Shown here: piece after piece, positions 18,021-26,690 of the stretch
Numbering within the stretch: the stretch's first letter is position 1
Layout: each line of letters starts with the position of its first letter
Source: Sandaracinaceae bacterium
Lineage (GTDB): Bacteria; Myxococcota_A; Polyangia; Polyangiales; Houyiibacteriaceae
Assembly (NCBI GenBank): GCA_016706685.1
Contig: JADJJE010000055.1
Location: 1-27,419 of the forward strand
Length of the DNA: 27,419 bases
Direction: 5' to 3'
Notes under the pieces: model-generated
Told to the model about the DNA's origin: nothing
The model's database searches: none
Seen by the model: the letters and a program-made list of their open reading frames with translations, nothing else
Translations under genes and position numbers: made by a program

Positions 18021-19202
18021 ATGGACGTAACGAGTTTTCTTGCGCAGTTCCCCGACGCGCGCTGGGCGACGCCCAACGACAACGCCACCATCCTGGAGCT
18101 CTACCGACGGCTGAGCATGCAGGGCGGCGCGTTCAACATCACGTTCGTGAAGGACCCGGACTACTTCCGCTTCCTGCGTTACGAGGGCCCCGAGCACCAC
18201 GTGCTGCTCGTCGAGAATAGCGACGGCGTCGCCGAGGGCATGGCCACGCTGGTGATGCGTCCGAGCTACGTGGGTGACCAGGTCGAGTGGGTGGGCCACT
18301 GGTCGGATCTGCGCTTCATCCGCGGCCGCGACCGCCGCTCAAGTTCGACTGGAAGGTCTTCATGGCCGCCATCTGCGACCACGGCCACGAGATCGAGGGC
18401 TGGCACGGCTGCAAGCACTGGCTCGGGTCGTTCGTCATGGCCAACGACCGCGCTCGCGCCGGCGTTCACCGCCAGGAGACGCCGTTCGACCTCACGCCCG
18501 TGGCGTCGTATCAGATGATCCAGCCTGCTGGCGCACCGCGCCTTCGGGCGCGGCAAGCTGCGGCAGCTGAAGCAGGGCATGCCGGACGTGAGCGTGCGCG
18601 TGGCGCGCACGGAGGACATCGGCCGCCTGCGCGCGTTCTTGAACACGCAGAACCGCGAGCGCGCGCTCGGCTCGTGTACGAGGGGCGAGCACGACGAGCT
18701 GAACCGGCGTCTGCAGAGCTGGGACGACTTCTCCATCGAAGCTTCTACCTGGCGAGCGACGCCAACGGCACGCTGGTGGGATGCCTCGCGCCCTGCGACC
18801 TGTCGCCCGGTCGGCGCATCGTGGTGGACGACTTCCCCACCGCCATGCGCGTGGCCGCGGGCCTGGCGCGTGGGCTCGGCAAGAGCGTTCCGCAGCCCGG
18901 CGAGGAGCTGCGCATCCTCTACCTGACCACACAGGAGATCGACCACACGCTGCCGACCAGCGGGCGACGCGCCGTGTTCGCGGCCCTGCTGGAGGCGCTC
19001 TACGCCGACCCGCGCGTGGCCGACTACCACATGGTGGCCATGACCGACTACGACCGCGAGAGCATGCTCGACGTGATCGAGCCGGCCTTCTTCCCAGAAG
19101 ACGCCCACCCTGCTCTACGCGATGACCACGCCCAGGACGCACGAGCCCGTGAACGAGGCGCACCTCCGGGTGCATGCAGGACACGAGATGTGTCTCACCT
19201 GA
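18021..19202 (+). CDS. GNAT-family N-acetyltransferase-like protein, probably two GNAT domains, frameshifted
   Basis: ATG 18021 encodes MDVTSFLAQFPDARWATPND. The first half has the GNAT-like course AFNITFVKDPDYFRFLRYEG, HHVLLVENSDGVAEGMATLV, DQVEWVGHWSDLRFI and a CKHWLGSFVMANDRARR segment. The second half repeats the theme: SVRVARTEDIGRLRAFLNTQ, SFYLASDANGTLVGCLAPCD, ELRILYLTTQEIDHTLPTSG, RRAVFAALLEALYADPRVAD and AMTTPRTHEPVNEAHLRVHA, ending GHEMCLT with TGA at 19200-19202. About 394 residues, roughly twice a single GNAT domain, suggests a tandem architecture. Frame breaks lie near 18340, 18460, 18530, 18680, 18745 and 19105. Its role is presumably transfer of an acyl group to an amine, as the family would predict; donor and acceptor are unknown. 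It sits between the GH3 and condensation-like genes. Confidence 0.7.
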
Positions 19203-20591
19203 TCCCACTCAACCGCTCCGAGCGCGCGTATGCCGCGCTCGAGGGCGTGGCGGGGTCCGTCTCGCAGGTCTACGAGATGACCTTCGAGCGGCCGCTCGAC
19301 GCGACGAAGCTGCGCACCTGCGTGCGCGCGCTGATCACCGCCTTCCCACGCACCCGCACACGCCTGGTCGCTGGGACGCTCAGCACGTGCCTCGAGGTGC
19401 TGGACAACACCGACCCGCTCCTCGAGCCCCTGTTCGACGAGGTCTTCGGCGTGGTCCACGGCGTGGCCGCCAACGAAGAGCGGCTACACGAGTACCGCAA
19501 CGCCCTCTTGGCGGAGCCCTTCGCGCTCGGGCGCAGCCTGCCTGTGCGCTTTCGCTTCGCCGACCACCCCACGCGGCCCACGCTCTTCATGATCGTGCAC
19601 CACCTGGTGTGCGACGGGCGCGGCATGATCCAGATGATCGACGCGCTGCTGGGCGCGCTGGCTGGGAAGCCGATCGAGCCCGTGGCCATCGACCGGCCGT
19701 TCATGCGCGCCGCGCTGTGGCCGAAGGGCGTGATGGCGCGCCTGCGCGCCGCGATGATCGACTGGCGCCGCATGCGGGCCCAGAAGGCGGCCGCGCGCTC
19801 CGTGACGCTGATCGACCCGCTCGCGCCGCTGTCCGCGTTCACCGCGCCGCGCGTGCTGCGCCATACGCCCAAGCTCTCCGTGAAGAAGCTGGTCGCCGCC
19901 GCGAAGGCGCAGGACACCAGCCTGAACGCGCTCACCCTCGCGGCTGTCACCCTGGTGCTGGCGCGTCGCGCGGGGGCGGCCGAGACCGTGGATACACGCG
20001 AGGTCGCCGTGCGCATCTCCGTGGACGTCCGGCCTTACTTCGATCCCCCGCGACCCAACGCGTTCGGCAACTTCGTCGCCAGCTTCATGGTCCGCTCCAC
20101 ACGCTTCTCCGACACGGCCGCCTTGCTCGCCGACGTGGGCGCTCAGCTGAAGGAGGGCGTGCGGCGCTAAAGACCACGAGCGCGGCTTCGGGCTGCTACT
20201 CGACGAGATCGGCACCTGGATCGGGCTGCGACTCTATTCCGTCGTGGCACGCCGCCTGAAGACGCGCGGCAAGCTCACGCCCATGAGCGCGCACTACTCT
20301 ACCGTGGGCAGCGTGGACTTCTTCGCGCGGCACGACGTGGGCCTGTGCGAATTCGCCGGCTTTGCCCCCAACACCGGCCTGTTCGTCACCAGCGTGAGCT
20401 TTCGTGACGAGCTGCGCATGGGCATCATCTACCCGGCCGGTGGCCTCACCACGGCCGAGGTGAAGACGCTCGCCGTGGAGCTCGAAGACGCGCTCGCGGA
20501 GCTGGGCCAGACGCCAGCCACGGCCGCGGTCGCTGCCACCGTGTCGGACATGGCGCCGCGCCCCGCGCCCGCGGTGGCCCTGAGCGCCTGA
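19190..20591 (+). CDS. Condensation/wax-ester-synthase-like acyltransferase with HHxxxDG motif
   Basis: The proposed start is GTG 19190 (VSHLIPLNRSERAYAALEGV), inside the end of the GNAT gene (13-base overlap). The catalytic signature IVHHLVCDGRGM near residues 140-150 is the HHxxxDG motif shared by non-ribosomal peptide condensation domains and WS/DGAT acyltransferases, in which the second His is the general base. Other blocks are PTLFMIVHHL, SLNALTLAAVTLVLARRAGA, EVAVRISVDVRPYFDPPRPN, AFGNFVASFMVRST and, after a frame change near 20167, GFGLLLDEIGTWIGLRLYSV. VGSVDFFARHDVGLCEFAGF and GLFVTSVSFRDELRMGIIYP follow, ending PAPAVALSA at 20591. The first 970 bases are uninterrupted. About 467 residues suits the superfamily. 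The carrier-free context (no A or PCP domain nearby) suggests a stand-alone acyltransferase. The acceptor is unknown. Confidence 0.78.
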
Positions 20592-20598
20592 GCCGCCA

Positions 20599-21334
20599 TT
20601 AGAAGCAGACCCACAAGCTCCAGGCATCGAGCCCCACGGAGGTCTGGTGGGTCTCACCCTCGATCTCGACAGCCAGCTCTCCACACAGCCGTGGATACGG
20701 GGAGGTGCCGCCGCCTTCTTCCCCGAACTGACCCTCGTACGTGCAAGGTAGCGGGTTCATCGGATCGGCGGCGAGGGTGAGCCGGCAGGTGCGTGGAAGC
20801 GAGGTCTGGCCGGCGTCCTCGAAGGTCAGCGCGAGCCAGCCCAACGGGTTCCCGTCCACGTCCAAGAGCTCGACGGTGACCGTGCCTCCGTCGCAGTCAC
20901 CCCAGCCGTTGGCGGACGTGCACGCCTGCGTGACGCCGAGCACAGCTCCCTCCGCGGAGGAGGCGCTCAGCGAGAACGCCTCCGCACGTGCGCTGGTATC
21001 GCTGCAGGGGGAGTTGGGGTCCGGGCCGGGATCCATGGGACCGCATTGCCGTAGGTTCTCGTACTCGACGACGCGTCCATCCTGGCACTCGTAGCCTTCG
21101 TCGCCGCACATGCCGTCCACCCAGCTCGTGAACAGGACTGCGCATCGCCCCTCGAAGGAACAGGATGCTCCAACGGGGATGACCGGCATAAACGTACAGG
21201 CTTCGATGAGCAGGTCTGCGTCCGCAGGGGATCCGTGGTGAGCTTCGGCGCAGCTCGCGGGATGTGGCCATGGTGAAGCCGACCAGCAGCGCCGTGCGGC
21301 CGACTCGCGCGTGATCTTCGGGGCTCGCCTTCAT
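20599..21334 (-). CDS. Secreted cysteine-rich protein, probable lipoprotein, frameshifted
   Basis: The start at 21334 follows a strong GGAGG at 21339-21343 and encodes MKASPEDHARVGRTALLVGF. A frame change near 21255 gives a signal-like segment ending in a cysteine (ASCAEAHHG), then LLIEACTFMPVIPVGASCSF. The mature protein (one frame, 20599-21189) is cysteine-rich: RCAVLF, DGMCGDEGYECQDGRVVEYE, LRQCGPMD, a proline linker (DPGPDPNSPCSDTS) and a beta-rich C-terminus (CDGGTVTVELLDVDGN, PLGWLALTFED, SLPRTCRLTLAADPMNPLPC, GELAVEIEG) ending SLWVCF. The even spacing of cysteines suggests disulfide bonds, fitting an exported protein. No family is recognised. It converges on the acyltransferase gene with a 7-base gap. 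Confidence 0.65.
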
Positions 21335-21374
21335 GTCGCCTCCTGCATGCCCCAGCATAGCTCCCGAAGGCGAG

Positions 21375-22582
21375 TTAGAGCCAGCCCTGGACCTGCGCGG
21401 TGAGCGCGTGGGCGCTCGGCGCCGGAGCGAACGTGGACGCCGAGCCGAGATCCGTGAAGGTGTAGCGCAGGTTCAGCTTCGCGTGGTTGCCGAGAGCGTA
21501 GAGCGCCACAAGGCCTTCGATGGTCCGCTGATAGTCGTTGCCCAGCGCCGCGTTGGGGTCCAGCACCGACGCGCGCAAGCCGAGCTGCAAGCGGTCGGGG
21601 ACGACGGTCACGCCCACCTGGGCGTACGCTCCACGACGCTGCAGGGTGCGCCCCTCCTGCCACCCGAGGTACGCCTCGGCCAGCAGGATGAAGGGACCTG
21701 CCACGAAGGTGGCGTCGCCGCCCACCACCGCGTCTCCATCCGGCACGAGGTCCACATACAGGCCCGCGGCGAAGCAAAGCCTGCAGGGGCGTGGCCCGAG
21801 AGGGTCTGCGTCGTGTCGTAGGGCACGGCGCCGAGGGGCATGAGCTCCACGCGACTCACCAGAGTGAGCCCCGCGCCGCTGTTCGCGGGCACGTTGATGC
21901 CGTTGCCGTTCACCAGCGCGACGTAGTAGGCGAGCCGCCCGTCCACGAAGCTGCCGCGCACCATGCCACCCACGTCACGTCCCTCGCGGAAGGCCACGGA
22001 CACGATCGAGAAGTCTGGGAACATCATCACGGGGATGGGCGTCATGAACTCGTGCGAGGCCGGTGTGATGAACTGGCCCACGGTCACGGAGAACGCCGGG
22101 TGCAGGGTCAGTGTGAGCTCGGCGTCGAGGATGCGGCCGTGGTCACCCGCCAGCTCGGGCTGGATGAACACGCCCACCAAGCCATCGAAGAAGCTGCCGC
22201 GCACGCTGGGGCGCAGCATGGTCAGCTGGAAGGTCGACGCGTGCTGGGCGTCCTCACGCGTGTGCACGAAGCGGAACTGGCTGAGCACGCGGAACGCGAC
22301 CGAGTGGGGCCCCGCCGTGATGCGCAGGCCGTCGCGAAACTCTACGCGCGGCGTGGTGTCCTCTTCAGCTTCCTCTTCGAGGGCAGGTGGCGCAGCAGGC
22401 GCCGCAGGCGCGACCCCCGCGCTGCCAGCAGGGCCCTGGGCCGCGAGCGGCGCGGCGGCGGGCGTGACCAGGAGGATGAGCAAGAGCGACGCGCGGCGCA
22501 GCAGAGACGAGGCGGAAGCATGTGGGTGAGCCCCCAAAGCAAGCTCCGGACCAGCCACGACGAGCCCTGATTCTGGGCTCAT
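21375..22582 (-). CDS. Phosphate-selective porin O/P-like outer-membrane protein
   Basis: The N-terminus contains the signal-like LLRRASLLLILLVTPAAAPL, an Ala/Pro/Glu-rich linker, then VEFRDGLRITAGPHSVAFRV, LRPSVRGSFFDGLVGVFIQP, AELTLTLHPAFSVTVGQFIT, MFPDFSIVSVAFREGRDVGG and MVRGSFVDGRLAYYVALVNG. After a frame change near 21775 it continues DLVPDGDAVVGGDATFVAGP, FILLAEAYLGWQEGRTLQRR and HAKLNLRYTFTDLGS to the stop after QVQGWL (21375). Alternating beta-strand patterns, GQF, and a final Y-F-D-G motif agree with an OprO/OprP-type porin of about 400 residues, shorter than a typical OprP. Outer-membrane location is expected; substrate specificity cannot be read from the sequence. The annotated ATG 22582 leaves a long leader before the signal peptide, so a later non-ATG start or a frameshift is likely. 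Confidence 0.72.
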
Positions 22583-22640
22583 TCGGCGGTCAGGCGGGAG
22601 GGTCGCCGGGTCAAAACGACCAGGCCCCCGCGCGCGTGGG

Positions 22641-23297
22641 TCAGTCCGACTCGTCGTCGCTTTCGTCGTCGTCCCCGTGGTCCGCGGCGTCGTCTCCCTC
22701 CAGCGGGCGCAACGCGGTGGGACGCGGGTCGGCCTCCGCGATGCGCTCGCGGATGTACTGGTAGAGCGCCCGCCGCTTGGCCGAGGCGCTCTTGCCGCGC
22801 GCAGCCTGGTCCTCGGTGTCGCCGGCCTCCTTGGACGCCCCGCGCACCAGCTGCCGCAGCGTCTGACGCTCGGCCGTGGGGTACGTGGTCAGGAACTCTT
22901 CGCTGCCCTCGTCCACACGGCGCGCGTCCATGAGGCGGTCGCGCCAGCGCTCGATGAGCTGGGCACGCGCCAGGGACACGGGGCTGGACGGGTCCAGCAG
23001 GGCCACCGCGTGCGCGAGCGCCTTGCCGTCATAGGAGCGCAGCTGCCGCGCCACGAAGCGCCGCTGACGAACGTGGGCCCCCTTGCTGGCGCCGGCCAGC
23101 TCGCGGAGCGCCTGCTCGAGCGCGTCCGGGAGCTCCAGCTTCGCACGCACGGCGGGCGTCATGGCCGCCAGCGCCAGGCCGAGGCTCGCCATCTCGGACG
23201 TGACCTCGTGCTGCTCCTTGCGGCGTGCGCCCCGAGACGGAACTCCCTCGTAGGGGTCCGGCGCCTCGGGATCGGTGGAATGCATTCGACGCGCCAT
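22641..23297 (-). CDS. darP: Ribosome biogenesis factor DarP (YjgA, DUF615)
   Basis: An uninterrupted frame of 218 codons starts MARRMHSTDPEAPDPYEGVP (ATG 23297). The DUF615 helical core shows SRGARRKEQHEVTSEMASLG, ALAAMTPAVRAKLELPDALE, ASKGAHVRQRRFVARQLRSY, LARAQLIERWRDRLM, EEFLTTYPTAERQTLRQLVR and KRRALYQYIRERIAEAD. In Escherichia coli YjgA (DarP) associates with late 50S assembly particles. The usual length is about 180 residues; here an extended acidic C-terminal tail (GDDAADHGDDDESDDESD) adds length. The gene lies 11 bases downstream of the rhodanese lipoprotein gene on the same strand, so the two are likely co-transcribed. Confidence 0.85.
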   Translation of the reverse strand: MARRMHSTDPEAPDPYEGVPSRGARRKEQHEVTSEMASLGLALAAMTPAVRAKLELPDALEQALRELAGASKGAHVRQRRFVARQLRSYDGKALAHAVALLDPSSPVSLARAQLIERWRDRLMDARRVDEGSEEFLTTYPTAERQTLRQLVRGASKEAGDTEDQAARGKSASAKRRALYQYIRERIAEADPRPTALRPLEGDDAADHGDDDESDDESD

Positions 23298-23308
23298 GGC
23301 GATGTCCT

Positions 23309-23758
23309 TCAGAGGTCCCAGTTGGTCTTGGCGCCCAGCACGAACGCACGATATCCCGCCGCGCGGAGCCGAGCGCCAGCGCGCGGGCTGGCCCCGCCGC
23401 CCAGGCAGTAGACGACGATGTCGCGGTCGCGCGGCAGCTCACCCAGGCGAGCATCCAGCTCGCTGAGCGGGATGTGCGTGCGGCCCTCGATGAGCGAGCG
23501 GTCAGCCCGCGCGTGCGGTGTGACGTCCAGCAGGACGGCGCCGTTGGCGACCATGGCGCGCGCCTCGGCGCCCGTGACGCGCGGCGCATCAGGGAGGGCT
23601 TCGCCGCCGCTGGTGGCTGCGCCCTCGTCGTCCTCGGCCTCGGTGCTGCCGCTGCCGCCGCAGCCGGCGAGCACGCCGAGCGCCGCGCACAGCACGACCG
23701 CGCTCAGGCCATGGCGACGGGTGGGAAGGACACGCAGCCCTCGAGGAAGCCAGTTCAT
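23309..23758 (-). CDS. Rhodanese-like domain lipoprotein
   Basis: An intact frame of 149 codons starts MNWLPRGLRVLPTRRHGLSA (ATG 23758) with a signal peptide and lipobox VLAGCGGSGS, so the protein should be anchored outside the cytoplasm. An acidic linker (EAEDDEGAATSGGEALPD) follows. The rhodanese domain then shows VTGAEARAMVANGAVLLDVT, RSLIEGRTHIPLSELDARLG and the active-site loop VVYCLGGGASPRAGARLRAA, with the catalytic Cys followed by LGGGAS. It ends GYRAFVLGAKTNWDL. Single-domain rhodaneses transfer sulfane sulfur or bind thiols; a periplasmic role here is inferred. It is the upstream member of a two-gene unit with darP. An alternative ATG at 23788 would add ten residues before the signal peptide and is less likely. 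Confidence 0.85.
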   Translation of the reverse strand: MNWLPRGLRVLPTRRHGLSAVVLCAALGVLAGCGGSGSTEAEDDEGAATSGGEALPDAPRVTGAEARAMVANGAVLLDVTPHARADRSLIEGRTHIPLSELDARLGELPRDRDIVVYCLGGGASPRAGARLRAAGYRAFVLGAKTNWDL

Positions 23759-23800
23759 GGCCCCCAGTGTCCCCCACTCGGGGGCCAAGTCCAGCCCGCT

Positions 23801-23828
23801 TTGCGCAAGGTCGATTCGATCCTATACG
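23801..23828 (+). promoter_or_regulatory. Candidate sigma-70-like promoter of the LLM oxidoreductase gene
   Basis: TTGCGC (23801-23806) and TATACG (23823-23828) are separated by 16 bases and lie about 38 bases before the ATG at 23867, a normal arrangement for a leadered transcript. The match is imperfect (TTGACA and TATAAT are the consensus). The gap is shared with the divergently transcribed rhodanese lipoprotein gene. Confidence 0.33.
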
Positions 23829-23866
23829 TCGCGAGCCCCCCGTTACCCGCGCCCGAGAGAGAAACC

Positions 23867-24891
23867 ATGCAGAACCGCACCGGCCTGATCGCCTTCTGGA
23901 AAGGCTACGACCGCAAGCTCTACCTGAAAGGCCGCCATCTGGCCGACCGCCTGGGGTACGACTCCTTCTGGTTGCCCGAGGTGTGGGGCTACGAGAGCTT
24001 CCAGCTGCTCGCCGAGATCGCCATCCACACCAAGCGCATCAAGCTGGGCACGGGCATCATCAACGTGTTCAGCCGCTCCCCCGCGCTCATCGCCATGAGC
24101 GTGGCCACGCTCGACGAGATCTCGAACGGCCGCGTCATCCTGGGCATCGGCACCAGCGGCAAGCGCGTCATCGAGGGCTTCCACGCGCGCGAGTTCAAGG
24201 CGCCGCTCACGCAGACCCGCGACGTCATCCGCGTCACGCGCGCGCTGCTGGACGGAACGCCGCTCGACCAGGCGGGCGCCAAGATCGGCGAGTACCGCAA
24301 GTTCACGTTGGACAACAAGCCCGTGCGGCGTCGCGTGCCCATCTACGTGGCCGCGCTCAAGGAGCAGGCCATCCGCAGCATCGGTGAGATGGCGGACGGC
24401 TGGATGCCCATCTTCTGGCCCTACACCGAGCTGTCGCGCGGGCACGAGTGGATCGCGCAGGGCGCGCTCAAGGCCGGCCGCAACCCGAGCGAGATCATCA
24501 CGGCGCCGTTCACCACGGCCATCCCGCTCACGGGCCGCATGGCCTCCGACAAGGCGCGCGACATCATCTCGTTCTACATCGGCGGCATGGGCGAGTACTA
24601 CAAGGAGATGCTCACGGGCATGGGCTACGCCGAGGAGTGCGAGCGCATCGACCGGCTGTACAAGGACCCGGCCACGCGCGCGCAGGCGAAGGACGCCGTG
24701 ACGCCCGAGCTGGTGGACGCGCTCACCGTCAGCGGCAACCCGCTGCACTGCATCCGCGAGCTGCGCCGGCGGCGCGACTTCGGGCAAGACCTGCCCATCA
24801 TCAACCTGCCGCCGAACATGCCGTGGCCCGCGCTCGCCGCGTTCATCCCACCATGGCGCCGCGTCGCTTCCCTGAGCGGCACGTGATGTAA
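23867..24891 (+). CDS. LLM-class flavin-dependent (F420- or FMN-dependent) oxidoreductase
   Basis: ATG 23867, preceded by GAGAGA at 23856-23861, encodes MQNRTGLIAFWKGYDRKLYL. The TIM-barrel luciferase-like family is shown by DRLGYDSFWLPEVWGYESFQ, AIHTKRIKLGTGIINVFSRS, PALIAMSVATLDEISNGRVI, LGIGTSGKRVIEGFH, PLTQTRDVIRVTRALLDGTP, VPIYVAALKEQAIRSIGEMA and DGWMPIFWPYTELSRG. Late segments are APFTTAIPL, IGGMGEYYKEMLTGMGY and VSGNPLHCIRELRRRRDFGQ. About 335-340 residues is usual. The frame is intact nearly throughout; near 24850 one missing C probably turns FIPTMAP into FIPPWRR, which moves the stop from 24886 to 24891. Members use reduced F420 or FMN; which one applies here, and the substrate, cannot be decided. 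It diverges from the rhodanese/darP unit. Confidence 0.86.
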
Positions 24892-24900
24892 GGTCGAGGG

Positions 24901-25401
24901 ATGTCGACCTTCTGGATCGTCGTGCCGGTGCTCTCCGCCCTCGTGGTGGCCGCGCTGGCGCTGCTGGTCCTGTGGAAGGTGCTCCTCGGCAAGCCCACCA
25001 TCGCCAGCGTGGCGGTGCAGGCCGGCACACTGTTCGTGCTCGCGGTCCCGGCGTCCCCCAAGCGGCGCGAGCTGTGGATTCGCTACAAGCTCACCCTCAC
25101 GGTGCCACCGGCGGCGTGGCCAGTCAGTCTCGCCCGGGAGCTTCTACGGCGTCACCCTGCGCCTCGAGCACGCCGGCGTCGCGCTTCCTGGGACGCGGCG
25201 GCCTGGCCCCCACAGACGCGGAGCACTTCATCGTCGACTACATGTATTCGTTCCAGGGCAGCGCCCCGAACCAGACGTTGGCCACCACGGTGAAGGTGAT
25301 GGACCTGGCCGGGAGACCAGAAACCACGGTGTCAGGCGTCAACGAGCTGGCCCCCGCGAACACGCTGCTCCGAAACCCGCGTCTGAGCGACGGGCTGATG
25401 A
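24901..25401 (+). CDS. Membrane-anchored protein of unknown function, frameshifted, end uncertain
   Basis: The ATG at 24901, nine bases after the oxidoreductase stop and preceded by GGTCGAGGG, encodes MSTFWIVVPVLSALVVAALA, an N-terminal transmembrane helix, followed by LLVLWKVLLGKPTIASVAVQ and AGTLFVLAVPASPKRRELW. A beta-rich domain then continues across frame breaks near 25105, 25145 and 25185: SFYGVTLRLEHAGVALPGT, LAPTDAEHFIVDYMYSFQGS, APNQTLATTVKVMDL. The C-terminus is unclear because every frame changes again after 25300; stops available between 25384 and 25401 in shifted frames give about 165 residues. The family is unknown. Because of the short spacing it is likely co-transcribed with the oxidoreductase gene. 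Confidence 0.52.
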
Positions 25402-25450
25402 TCCGACACATCTCGCCAGGGGGCCAATTCGCTTTTCAGCAAACCACAAT

Positions 25451-25479
25451 GGCACCCACGGCTGAAAGCCGTGGGTGCC
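25451..25479. terminator. Perfect 13-bp hairpin between convergent genes, probable bidirectional terminator
   Basis: GGCACCCACGGCT, a GAA loop, and AGCCGTGGGTGCC form an uninterrupted 13-bp stem. The plus strand continues AAAAG and the minus strand is preceded by TTTT, so the T-run favours the minus-strand transcript from the patatin gene. It sits 13 bases past the patatin stop (25493) and after the end of the membrane protein gene, as expected for a shared terminator. The same stem type, CCCACGGCT-GAA-AGCCGTGGG, is to my knowledge a frequent dispersed repeat in some bacterial genomes, so it may also be a copy of such a repeat. Confidence 0.72.
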
Positions 25480-25492
25480 AAAAGCAGCTCGG

Positions 25493-26690
25493 TTACACGT
25501 CGAAGAACTTGTGGATGTCCTTGGCCCTCGCGTGCGCGTCATGGCGCCCTAGCGCCACGAGGCGGGTCGCGAACTCCCCATCGAAGAGCACGAACGACAG
25601 CAGGTCGGCCTGGAAGCCCGGCTCGAGCGCGAGGTCGCCCGAGAAGAGGTGCGGTGAGATGTGCATCATGCGCAGCTCGATAGCGCCGCCGCCATGCGGC
25701 CGATGTCCTCGGAGGGATGGGTTTGGCGCTCCACCTTCTTGTAGGAGCGCCCCGCGCAAACTCCTGGATGACGTTCTGGACCGCTCCATTTCGCCGTCGC
25801 AGAGCACCTCTTCCAGCGTGTCGATCATGCGGTTGAAGCGGTCCAGCACCTGCAAGTCGTAGTTCCGCAGGTCCAGCAGGAGCGCGTCGAGGATCTTGCC
25901 GATCAGGAACACCGGGTTCGGGTGACCTGCGAAAGCCAGCTCCGCGCGACCCGGCGTCGGGCTTGGTCTCGCTGCGCAGCGGATGATGACCAAGCGCTCG
26001 GCGCCGCAACCCGGATAGCCGGCGCGATGGGCGTGTTAAAGCGCAGGCCTCCCGTCGCAAGTGGCGGCCGTCGATCTCGCCGGGAAGATGAGCGGGATAA
26101 GCCGGCTGGCTCCAGCACGTGGCGCGCGAAGTCGATGCGCGTGGGGCGAGCGCGCCGCCGCAGGTCGCTTCGAAGGTGGCGAAGTGCGCTCCAGAAGCCT
26201 CCGCGAAGACATGGTGGTGATGCCGTCTTCCACGCCGAGCGAGGCGACTACCAGCGCGCGGACCACGCCGGTGTCCACGTTGTGGTGCAGCTGCTTGTAG
26301 GGGATGGCGCGCGCCACCAGCTCTTCGAGGGCGCGCGGGTCCAGCAGCGAGCGGCCCACGCGGCCCACCTCGTCGCCACGCAGCTTGGACAGCCAAAGGG
26401 CGTAGGCGGCGCCCGGCCAAGATGCCCATGGGGTCCAGGCGCAGGTGCTTGCGCAGCCGCATTTTCCCACTCGGCCCACCCGGCCGCTGATGTCCATGTC
26501 CGGGCGGTGCGCGTGCGACGCGAGCCAGGCGCTGTTGATGGCGCCCACCGGGTGCCGTGAAGATCTCGAAGGGTGCCCGCTCGACCTACGAAGGCCGCAG
26601 GACGTCCATGATCAGCCACGACGCCCCCCTCGTAGGCGCCGCGCGCCTGTTCCGCCGCCGGAGAAGCACGATGCCTGTGCCCGAGTGCAT
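25493..26690 (-). CDS. Patatin-like phospholipase, frameshifted
   Basis: ATG 26690, preceded by GAAGG, encodes MHSGTGIVL followed (after one corrected base) by the oxyanion-hole glycine loop SGGG...GARGAYE. The nucleophile elbow GTSVGAINSAWLASHAHRP gives the GxSxG serine. The Asp of the catalytic dyad sits in the recoverable YCDGGLRFNTPIAPAIR (DGG motif). Later blocks are LVIIPLRSETKPDAG, NPVFLIGKILDALLLDLRNY, DLQVLDRFNRMIDTLEEVLC, MERFQNVIQEF and IELRMMHISPHLFSGDLALE, ending DIHKFFDV at 25493. About 395 residues fits cytoplasmic bacterial patatins, which hydrolyse phospholipid acyl esters. Frame breaks occur about every 100 bases between 25680 and 26660. It converges on the membrane-protein gene across a hairpin and is divergent from rpsD. 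Confidence 0.82.

Noticed and set aside
23771..23784. CCCCC-ACTC-GGGGG hairpin between the rhodanese and oxidoreductase genes
   Set aside because: Only five base pairs, and located between divergent starts where a terminator is not expected.
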